Below are positions 57,748-64,000 of a DNA stretch of 64,000 nt, piece after piece. Source of the stretch: Leptospira bourretii. GTDB lineage: Bacteria; Spirochaetota; Leptospiria; Leptospirales; Leptospiraceae. Made by a program: the position numbers and the translations under genes. The DNA is taken from positions 186,001 to 250,000 of the forward strand of contig NZ_RQFW01000016.1 in NCBI RefSeq assembly GCF_004770145.1, in the 5' to 3' direction. The stretch's first letter is position 1; each line of letters opens with the position of its first letter. The notes under the pieces were generated by a model. It did not search any database and was not told the DNA's origin. It saw nothing but the letters and a program-made list of their open reading frames with translations.

Positions 57748-58580
57748 AACTCCATCTTTTGGAGAGCCTCTAACGGATAGTTGAGGTACACCGTAGTTGT
57801 TTTTTTACTAGTTTGGATATCAAAACAATCCAATGGATCAAGTCCTAAGTTATAAAAACCTTCATCAATCATTGCAATCCCAAACCCGGCACTTTCTTTT
57901 TCATCCAAAAAGTCAGGCCTGAAAAATTCTGCTGAGTTGCCTTGTTTTGCAAGTTCCGCATGTCTTTCTCTACTTTTACGAATTCGATTTAGATCCATTC
58001 CCATAATGGGGGAATCATTCCGGATTCTGATGTAAACAGAAGTAGGTCTGATTTCAATTTTCATTGAAATTTTGAGATCATATTTTTTTACTTTTTCTCT
58101 AACGATTGTTAAGAATTCTTTTTCGTCGATGGAGAGGTTGTGTTTTTTTGATCTTTTTTTATCCGATAAAGTTAGAATCTTTTGAACCACTTTTTTGATT
58201 TTATCAGGAACAATGTAACGTTGCATTGCATCCCGAAGTGGTTCTGTTTCTAAAATAATGTCGAGTAACTCTTCTGCTTCTTCTTCTGGAGTTTGTCCCT
58301 GTGCTGTAAGTTTATTCAAAAGTTCATCTTGAAAAATCACAAAACGTGTGTTTGCTTTTACAGCATTTAATAGGGCTTCCATTAGACCGCTAAACAAATG
58401 AAATGAAGTGAGTGGATTTGCACCAACTCGGTTTAAGATTCCTTGAACTACTTCATTGACGATATCTCTTGTTGACTTGGTGAGTCCTTTTAGTTCAAAA
58501 TGGAAATAGTCCTTTTGAATCAATTGGTCCAAGTTTTCGATGATTTCGGTGCCTTTATATTTGATTTTCTCGTTTCCCAT
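57744..58580 (-). CDS. GHKL (histidine-kinase-like ATPase fold) protein
   Basis: 278 residues with N-box-like [17 protein letters not shown] (about 65-82), G1-like [19 protein letters not shown] and G2-like [22 protein letters not shown]. No phospho-acceptor His domain, receiver or membrane segment is seen. A charged helical insert (about 90-165) separates the N and G1 boxes. Nucleotide binding is plausible but unproven. It could be a stand-alone regulator related to anti-sigma kinases. The head of a two-gene unit with pabB/C, divergent from the lipoyl-protein gene. Confidence 0.72.
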   Translation of the reverse strand: MGNEKIKYKGTEIIENLDQLIQKDYFHFELKGLTKSTRDIVNEVVQGILNRVGANPLTSFHLFSGLMEALLNAVKANTRFVIFQDELLNKLTAQGQTPEEEAEELLDIILETEPLRDAMQRYIVPDKIKKVVQKILTLSDKKRSKKHNLSIDEKEFLTIVREKVKKYDLKISMKIEIRPTSVYIRIRNDSPIMGMDLNRIRKSRERHAELAKQGNSAEFFRPDFLDEKESAGFGIAMIDEGFYNLGLDPLDCFDIQTSKKTTTVYLNYPLEALQKMEF

Positions 58581-58667
58581 TGAGGTTCGCTAAACTTTTA
58601 TGTTAAAAAAACGGGAAAACATGGTTTTGTAAACCAGTTTTCAATTCCGTGGCAAAGGATTGTGTCC

Positions 58668-58910
58668 ATGAAAGAATTCCTCTTAAAAACTCCTGATTTG
58701 GGTGATACAGAAAAGATCGAATTGGTTCGTTGGCTCCGAAAGGTAGGTGATTCCGTGTCAAAAGGGGACGAAATGATCGAACTTGTCACCGACAAAGCAG
58801 CTTTCCCCGTCGAATCTCCCTATTCGGGAATCTTAAAAAAAATCATAATGGAAGAAGGATCTGTAGTGAAAAAAGGAGATATCCTCGGAATCATGGATAT
58901 TAACGAATGA
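58668..58910 (+). CDS. Stand-alone lipoyl-domain protein
   Basis: 80 residues forming a single biotinyl/lipoyl domain: LLKTPDLGDTEKIELVRWLR, KVGDSVSKGDEMIELVTDKA, then AFPVESPYSGILKKIIMEEG and VVKKGDILGIMDI. The attachment Lys sits in VTDKA, the lipoyl (not biotin) context of 2-oxoacid dehydrogenase E2 proteins, but no E2 catalytic or subunit-binding domains follow. AAAGGA lies 8 bases before the ATG; an upstream in-frame GTG (58662) is less likely. ATGA overlap with the metallophosphoesterase gene. Confidence 0.85.
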   Translation: MKEFLLKTPDLGDTEKIELVRWLRKVGDSVSKGDEMIELVTDKAAFPVESPYSGILKKIIMEEGSVVKKGDILGIMDINE

Positions 58911-59770
58911 AAATCCTACACATTTCCGATTTACATTTCCCGAAGAAACTTCCTTTGTTTTCTCTTCGTGGAAAGGCAATCGTCGGTTATCTCAGCTATC
59001 GGTTGAGACGAAAATCAAAACATCCACTTGTCTTGGTTTCGGCAATGATTGAGGCCATTAGTAAATTAGAATATGATGCACTCATCATTTCGGGCGATTT
59101 GACAAATGTTTCACATCCTGGTGAATTTCAAAATGCCAAAGAAATTTTACGTCCTCTTCTTACAGACAAAACGTTTTTAATCCCGGGAAACCATGATCGT
59201 TACCAAAAACGAGCCATTGGTCCAAATCCCTTATTTGAAAAAACATTTAGTGAATGGATGGGAGACTCTCTAGATACAAAGTTATACATTCGCTCCAAAA
59301 AAATTGGTGGAAAACTTTTTATTGGTTGGGATTCCAATTATGCCATCCCTCGCATCACAGCCAATGGTTATGTTGCACCTGAAGTGATTGAAAAAACGAT
59401 ACATTTGGTTCAGGAACCTTATGTACTTGTTTGTCACCATCCACTTTGGAATCCCAAAACAGAAATCGAATCCAAAGCGCACCAAATGACAAACCGAACG
59501 GAAGTGGTTGATAAACTAAAAGTTTGTCCACCAGAGTTGTATTTGCATGGACATACGCATACCAATTGGGTCAAACTTCCTGGACCTAGTGCTTCTTTTC
59601 CCATTGTCAACTCAGCATCCAGTACGAGACTTTCCGATCGGAATCACGAATGTGGATTTCATTTGATAGAGATGGAAAAGTCTATTTCATACCGTCGTTT
59701 CATTTATTCAGAAGACAAATTCATTGAGACCAATCCAATTTTTTATGAAGAATCGGAAGGAGTCATTTAA
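58907..59770 (+). CDS. Calcineurin-like metallophosphoesterase
   Basis: 287 residues with all five dimetal motifs: D-x-H in [33 protein letters not shown], the His in [10 protein letters not shown], and HGHTHTNWV. No signal peptide, so cytoplasmic. Similar proteins act on cyclic nucleotides, nucleotide sugars or phosphodiesters; the substrate is not predictable. It overlaps the lipoyl gene by 4 bases and precedes mrp by 11 bases. A cAMP role is possible given the cyclase at 6469-7818, but there is no direct evidence. Confidence 0.88.
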   Translation: MKILHISDLHFPKKLPLFSLRGKAIVGYLSYRLRRKSKHPLVLVSAMIEAISKLEYDALIISGDLTNVSHPGEFQNAKEILRPLLTDKTFLIPGNHDRYQKRAIGPNPLFEKTFSEWMGDSLDTKLYIRSKKIGGKLFIGWDSNYAIPRITANGYVAPEVIEKTIHLVQEPYVLVCHHPLWNPKTEIESKAHQMTNRTEVVDKLKVCPPELYLHGHTHTNWVKLPGPSASFPIVNSASSTRLSDRNHECGFHLIEMEKSISYRRFIYSEDKFIETNPIFYEESEGVI

Positions 59771-59781
59771 AAGGACAAACC

Positions 59782-60834
59782 ATGGCAAATTCAAAAGTTG
59801 ATTTAACATCCATCCAAAGACAACTCATGCAGGTAAAACACCCTGAGTTAAAAAAAGACATCGTAAGTTTGGGAATGGTCGCATCAGTAACACCAACTGA
59901 TGATGGAATCGAAATTTTAATCAAAACTCCAAATGCGGACAGACGATTACAAATTGGACTGGAAGCACAAACAAGACAGCTCATCTCCAAAATCGAAGGA
60001 GCAGGTAAGGTCAAAATCAAATTCGAAGTAGACCAAAACCTAAAAATGGAAGATGGAAATCGTATCATCGGTGTTAAAAAAGTCATCGCTGTTGGATCCG
60101 GAAAAGGTGGTGTTGGAAAATCAACTGTCACTGCAAACCTTGCTTCTACCCTCGCACGTAACGGAAAAAAGGTGGGAATTCTTGATGCAGATATCTACGG
60201 ACCTTCCCTTGGAAAAATGTTTGGAATCAATGGTCGTGTTGCTTTAAAATCCGAAGAAGATAAAATTTATCCAATTGAAAAACATGGAATCAAACTCATT
60301 TCGTTTTCTTTTCTTGTGACGGAAGACCAACCTGTGGTTTGGAGAGGGCCTATGCTTGGTAAGGCCATCGAACAGTTCTTATACGATGTTGTTTGGGGAG
60401 AGTTGGATTATCTTTTTATCGACTTACCTCCAGGAACAGGAGATGTCCAACTTTCTCTTGCCCAACTCATTGATTTGGACGGGGCAGTGATTGTGACAAC
60501 TCCGCAAGAAGTAGCGGTTCTTGATGCAGGGCGGGCTGCGGCCATGTTCAAACAAGTAAAAGTACCAATCCTTGGAATTGTGGAAAACATGTCTGGATTT
60601 GCTTGTCCGAAATGTGGTCATGTAACGGATGTTTTTTCGAAAGGAGGAGGGGAAAAACTCTCCAAACAAGTCGGTGTACCAGAGCTTGGCTCAGTTCCAT
60701 TGACACTAGACGTCATGAGTTCTGGTGAGTCAGGAAAACCGGCACTCCTAGAAGCAGGGGATTCTCCTTTAAAAGAAGCATATTTCCGCATTGCAAAAAA
60801 TTTGGAAAACCAAATCGCCGAGTGGGAAGATTAA
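59782..60834 (+). CDS. mrp: Mrp/ApbC-type Fe-S cluster carrier ATPase
   Basis: P-loop ATPase that carries and delivers [4Fe-4S] clusters. The 350-residue protein has an N-terminal MIP18/DUF59 domain (about 1-85; [19 protein letters not shown]), deviant Walker [56 protein letters not shown], and the cluster-binding CxxC in [10 protein letters not shown]. It follows the metallophosphoesterase by 11 bases. Confidence 0.95.
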   Translation: MANSKVDLTSIQRQLMQVKHPELKKDIVSLGMVASVTPTDDGIEILIKTPNADRRLQIGLEAQTRQLISKIEGAGKVKIKFEVDQNLKMEDGNRIIGVKKVIAVGSGKGGVGKSTVTANLASTLARNGKKVGILDADIYGPSLGKMFGINGRVALKSEEDKIYPIEKHGIKLISFSFLVTEDQPVVWRGPMLGKAIEQFLYDVVWGELDYLFIDLPPGTGDVQLSLAQLIDLDGAVIVTTPQEVAVLDAGRAAAMFKQVKVPILGIVENMSGFACPKCGHVTDVFSKGGGEKLSKQVGVPELGSVPLTLDVMSSGESGKPALLEAGDSPLKEAYFRIAKNLENQIAEWED

Positions 60835-60881
60835 AAATCACTTGTTTCTTCAGAGCTTTTTCTTAGTCTAAAAGATACACT

Positions 60882-61574
60882 ATGAATTTTGAACGCGGTT
60901 CCAAACCAAACCCTACCGGTAACTTGATCGCATACTGCCATGTATTCGGTGAAAATCCGATTGCACCCGGTGGTAAAATCATAGCATCGAATGTGGTCGT
61001 AAGTTTTTTAAAGATTGGCGACAACTACCCTGTGGTCACCTTTCCTCCTGTGGGTTTACCTTCTAAAGAGGAACTCATGAAAATTCTTTCGGACAATATC
61101 CATCTTTATGATGTCGTACAACTCCCAGACTTTCAGATGCCTGAAAACAAAGAGTTGGCCAATCAGTACATCCAAGAGAGGATGGAACAGTTCAATTCAA
61201 TGGTCATGCGTTATGTGGAATTTTGTAAGGCCAAAGAAAAGAAAACGCAAACCACAAGCCTCACAGAACATTTAGACCAAGTCAGTGAACCCTTAGAAAC
61301 TTTAGCAAGTCTCTCTTTAGAATTTCGAAACACTTCTGGAATTGCTAGGGAAGCTACTAGGCTTAAGATGGAACGTATCGTTGATTACTTCCATAACAAC
61401 CATCCCACTCTTGATATAGATAACTTTAAAAAAGCATTGTCTGTTCCAGGAAAGATGGGAGATGAACTAGTGGGATTATACATACAAAAGTTTAACGCCA
61501 TTCAAATTGAAAATTATGAAACTGCTTCTGATTTGCGAAAACGCATTTTAGAAATAGAATCTACATCTCCTTAA
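60882..61574 (+). CDS. UVR-motif protein of unknown function
   Basis: 230 residues. The C-terminus [20 protein letters not shown] matches the UvrB/UvrC interaction (UVR) motif, as also found in McsA. The N-terminal 110 residues ([20 protein letters not shown] then [20 protein letters not shown]) are not recognised. There are no zinc cysteines like those of McsA. May bind a ClpC-type chaperone or a repair protein; not resolved. It has its own 47-base upstream gap. Confidence 0.75.
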   Translation: MNFERGSKPNPTGNLIAYCHVFGENPIAPGGKIIASNVVVSFLKIGDNYPVVTFPPVGLPSKEELMKILSDNIHLYDVVQLPDFQMPENKELANQYIQERMEQFNSMVMRYVEFCKAKEKKTQTTSLTEHLDQVSEPLETLASLSLEFRNTSGIAREATRLKMERIVDYFHNNHPTLDIDNFKKALSVPGKMGDELVGLYIQKFNAIQIENYETASDLRKRILEIESTSP

Positions 61575-61624
61575 CTCTTTAGGAAAAAAATTTCTTGACC
61601 AATTTTCTCTAAGGCCTATCCTAA

Positions 61625-62011
61625 ATGCCCTTAACCTTTCCCGTTTCTGTTGAAAAAAATTTATCACTACAGAGACGGATGGAAGTACTAGGAATTTCTG
61701 AAAAAGATCTAAACGAACGATTCATTCAGTCCGGTGGTAAGGGTGGACAAAACGTAAATAAAGTTGCCACGGCAGTGCATTTGGTTCATATACCTTCGGG
61801 TAAACAAATCAAATGTTCCGTCTATAGAACCCAAGGTCTCAATCGTTATAAAGCGAGAGATTTGTTATGTTTGGAATTAGAAAGAGAATTGGATCCAACA
61901 AAGTCTGAATCCTCTATTCAAAAACTTCGTAAGAAAAAACAAAACAAATATCGTAAGGCTATCAAAAAGAAATTGGAGAAAGAAAAACTGGAATGGAACG
62001 ATCCTATGTAA
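61625..62011 (+). CDS. Release-factor-like protein with GGQ domain (ArfB/MTRFR type)
   Basis: 128 residues: an N-terminal helix (FPVSVEKNLSLQRRMEVLGI then SEKDLNERF), the peptidyl-hydrolysis motif GGKGGQNVNKVATAVHL, and a basic C-terminal tail (LRKKKQNKYRKAIKKKLEKE) suited to entering the ribosomal A site. No codon-recognition domains. Such proteins rescue stalled ribosomes or ribosome-nascent-chain complexes. The ATG lacks a Shine-Dalgarno (CCTATCCTAA before it) but the N-terminus fits the family. A TTGACC at 61595 may be a -35 box. Confidence 0.88.
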   Translation: MPLTFPVSVEKNLSLQRRMEVLGISEKDLNERFIQSGGKGGQNVNKVATAVHLVHIPSGKQIKCSVYRTQGLNRYKARDLLCLELERELDPTKSESSIQKLRKKKQNKYRKAIKKKLEKEKLEWNDPM

Positions 62012-63918
62012 AACGAATCTTCATTTCCCTATTTCCCTTTTTTTGTTCTGTATCTTGTTTTGATTCATTTCTCCCTTATCAATCTCTAAAATGGTCCCAT
62101 GAATGGGAATTTCGATTTCTCACAGAAGAGGAGTTAGTTGGTTTTCGTCCGGCCATAGAAGATCTTTCTCTCGAATACCAACACTATTCTATTCCTTACA
62201 TCAGTTTGGAAAAACCAATGCCCAAATATCTTTCTGCCCGGATCCGTTTCCGGGATCGTTTTGGGTATGAAGAACCAGCACTGTTATTGCGTGGACTTGT
62301 TACTTTTTTTGATTCCTATTGTGGAGAGACGAAGTTACAAACCCAGTTTTTTCGTGTCCCATCCCAAGATCCATCGACCACCCAACCTTTGATTGTTTAC
62401 AATCGGAGTTTTATTCCTATTGTACCTTTGCCCAAAGAATGTTTGGGAAATTATATTTATATTGTCTTTTTTTCAGATGGAATTTTGCCGATTGGTTTCT
62501 CCGAACCTCCTTTGTTTGGTGATCCCACTGACCACTACAAAGCAATTGCCAATCGGACTCAGTCATTTGCTTCACTTGGATTTTTCTTTTTGATTTTGGG
62601 CCTTTTTTCTTTTTATCTTTATGAAAGGAGAAAGAAAAAACAATTATTGGCTTTCACTTGGTTTTCGTCCATTTCAGGAATTCATTTTTTATCCCAGTCT
62701 GGATTTTTTGGACTTTTTTATTACGATTCCATTCATCCTAGTTTTATCATTTTTATCCTTACTTTGTTTTTAATTCCCATCAGTTGTTTGTATTTTTTTG
62801 AAAAGTTGGTTGGATCGGGTCGTTGGAATGTCATTCGGATGATGTGGCAGTTTCATGTTTTGTTTTCTATTGTGATTCTAACCTTAGCATTTACTGATAC
62901 GATTTCTATGTCCGTTGGGATATTAACATTTGTTTGGTTGTGTTTGCCAACCCTGGTCATCCAGATCATTGTGGCTTGGGGGCAAGTTGTTTTACGAAAA
63001 CCAAAAGCCAGTTTACTTGTCATTGGTGCATCGGCGTTATTTGTCCTGAATGCACACGATATTTTATCCTCGCTTGGAATTTTAGATTCAGTTCCAAGAG
63101 CATCTCACTGGGGATTTTTTATTTTTGTGGTTTGTCTTACACTTTATGGAGAAAATTTGTTTCGGAATTCGGAAATAAAGTATGGAACTCTACAAAGAGA
63201 AATTGTCACAGCGGCAAGAATCCAAAGTGCCATCCTTCCTCCTTCCGCTCCTCATTGGGACCAAATGGATATTTCTGTCCACTACCAACCATCTCATGAA
63301 GTCGGTGGGGACTTTTACGACTTTCAAGCATTAGGTGGTAGAAAATTTGGAATTCTGATTGCTGATGTAGTGGGGCATGGACTCGGTGCTTCCATCATTG
63401 CTTCTCTTTCCAAATTTGCTTTTTTTAAAGCATACAAACATTGGTCGAACCCTTCGTTTTTACTATCAGCAATGAACGAGGATTTGGTGAAAAAATCTTT
63501 TGGTCGATTCACAACTGCCACTTACTTTTATATCGATTTGGAATCGAGGAAGTTTATGGTTTCGAGTGCCGGCCATCCTTCTTTTTTTCATTGGAAATCC
63601 GAATCAAATGAACTTGTCGAAATCAAACCCAAAGGAAAACCACTCGGAATTATGCCTGGACTTACCTATGGGGAAGAGGAATATCCATTTAAGGTTGGTG
63701 ATCAGTTTTTATTTTATACAGACGGGTTAACGGAAGAAGAAAATGCCGACCGGTTAGAGTACGGAGAAAAACGTCTTGCCAAATCCTTTTTGGAAACGAT
63801 CGCCAAACAATCGATAAATCCCATGACTAGTTTACTAGAAAACTTTCATTACTTTACAGGCCTTTCTGGGGCACCGCATGATGATATCACAATCATTCAT
63901 TTGCATGTAAAAGCATAA
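61993..63918 (+). CDS. Membrane 7TM-SpoIIE/PP2C serine phosphatase
   Basis: 641 residues: an N-terminal signal or anchor (IFISLFPFFCSVSC, Cys22 could be lipidated), an extracytoplasmic beta-rich domain (about 30-185), and seven hydrophobic segments (about 190-395) like 7TMR-DISM proteins. A short coiled-coil linker (IVTAARIQSAILPP) leads into a SpoIIE-type PP2C domain (about 405-641) with metal aspartates in HEVGGDFYDFQALG and IADVVGHGLGASIIAS, then FTTATYFYIDLE, LFYTDGLTEEEN and APHDDITIIHL. It probably dephosphorylates an anti-sigma antagonist in a partner-switching pathway. It overlaps the GGQ gene by 19 bases. The only RsbW-like kinase in view is at 53403. Confidence 0.88.
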   Translation: MERSYVKRIFISLFPFFCSVSCFDSFLPYQSLKWSHEWEFRFLTEEELVGFRPAIEDLSLEYQHYSIPYISLEKPMPKYLSARIRFRDRFGYEEPALLLRGLVTFFDSYCGETKLQTQFFRVPSQDPSTTQPLIVYNRSFIPIVPLPKECLGNYIYIVFFSDGILPIGFSEPPLFGDPTDHYKAIANRTQSFASLGFFFLILGLFSFYLYERRKKKQLLAFTWFSSISGIHFLSQSGFFGLFYYDSIHPSFIIFILTLFLIPISCLYFFEKLVGSGRWNVIRMMWQFHVLFSIVILTLAFTDTISMSVGILTFVWLCLPTLVIQIIVAWGQVVLRKPKASLLVIGASALFVLNAHDILSSLGILDSVPRASHWGFFIFVVCLTLYGENLFRNSEIKYGTLQREIVTAARIQSAILPPSAPHWDQMDISVHYQPSHEVGGDFYDFQALGGRKFGILIADVVGHGLGASIIASLSKFAFFKAYKHWSNPSFLLSAMNEDLVKKSFGRFTTATYFYIDLESRKFMVSSAGHPSFFHWKSESNELVEIKPKGKPLGIMPGLTYGEEEYPFKVGDQFLFYTDGLTEEENADRLEYGEKRLAKSFLETIAKQSINPMTSLLENFHYFTGLSGAPHDDITIIHLHVKA

Positions 63919-63920
63919 AA

Positions 63921-63948
63921 AAAGCCTTGGATTTGACTCCAAGGCTTT
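63921..63948 (-). terminator. Intrinsic terminator, mainly minus-strand, at the window edge
   Basis: Perfect 10-bp stem AAAGCCTTGG / CCAAGGCTTT (63921-63930 with 63939-63948, 8-base loop). On the minus strand it runs straight into TTTTTTTATG, so it should end a minus-strand gene lying beyond 63950. It may also stop the phosphatase transcript on the plus strand, where the T-tract is poor. In 63949-64000 several short open frames exist, none recognisable. Confidence 0.85.
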
Positions 63949-64000
63949 GGTCTTTCGGTCCGCCGACTTCGATAAGAGATCAACAGAACCTGGAAAGAGA

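Overview
The window looks like chromosomal DNA from a spirochaete, most likely Leptospira; a free-living (saprophytic) clade is possible but not shown. The basis is moderately AT-rich sequence, many TTG and GTG starts, a P83/100-family periplasmic coiled-coil protein (43862-45538), relaxed spirochaetal lipoboxes ending in Asn-Cys, a cheW-cheA-cheB-cheY cluster, a ferredoxin-linked class III cyclase, and many TPR and 7TM/SpoIIE signalling proteins. Coding density is very high: no gap between genes exceeds about 160 bases. Genes are often separated by 4-base ATGA/TTGA overlaps. I see no insertion sequence, prophage, CRISPR array or rRNA. The only tRNA is tRNA-Val(GAC).

Layout. 1-1346: end of an ammonium transporter plus its PII regulator. 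1415-7818 (minus): a GH94-type glycoside phosphorylase, an ABC exporter-like protein with a ruined ATPase site, and a [2Fe-2S]-linked adenylate cyclase. 7926-9443: a TetR-controlled alpha/beta hydrolase pair with two palindromic operators. 9493-13556: thrS, an unknown gene, then infC-rpmI-rplT with a hairpin over the infC ribosome-binding site. 13614-15156: an acidic coiled-coil protein, zapA and 5-formyl-THF cyclo-ligase. 15193-20340: a chemotaxis operon whose CheA carries an extra C-terminal CheC-like domain. 20344-24859: scpA-scpB, pheA, tyrA and a NamZ/DUF1343 protein. 24914-25504: LemA.

25546-32049 (minus): MBOAT acyltransferase with two SGNH-like proteins, a membrane protein, tRNA-Val, a short UvrD-like helicase and a methyltransferase. 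32130-39931: mostly secreted, membrane or TPR proteins of unknown role, plus a phosphoglycerate-mutase-like metalloenzyme and a small RHH/PIN-like pair. 39893-43737 (minus): serC, a secreted protein, rpiB and a LamG-like protein. 43862-50877: P83/100, a TPR protein, ilvB-ilvN and a protease-like protein with a broken zinc site. 50874-52397 (minus): trxB and a TPR lipoprotein. 52495-55834: xer recombinase, an RsbW-like ATPase and hslVU, an arrangement like Bacillus codV-clpQY. 55891-58580 (minus): fused pabB-pabC and a GHKL-fold protein. 58668-63918: free-standing lipoyl domain, metallophosphoesterase, Mrp/ApbC, UVR-motif protein, GGQ-domain release-factor-like protein and a 7TM-SpoIIE phosphatase. 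A terminator at 63921-63948 points to a further minus-strand gene beyond the window; the last 50 bases cannot be assigned.

Most of the window is housekeeping (translation, amino-acid synthesis, division, proteolysis) mixed with signalling. The items that stand out are the CheA-CheC fusion and a group of proteins that keep a fold but have lost catalytic residues (the ABC NBD, a PIN-like protein and a gluzincin-like protein). Other notable points are the paired TetR palindromes, the infC hairpin and the stand-alone lipoyl protein. All functional calls come from reading motifs by eye; no database search was run.
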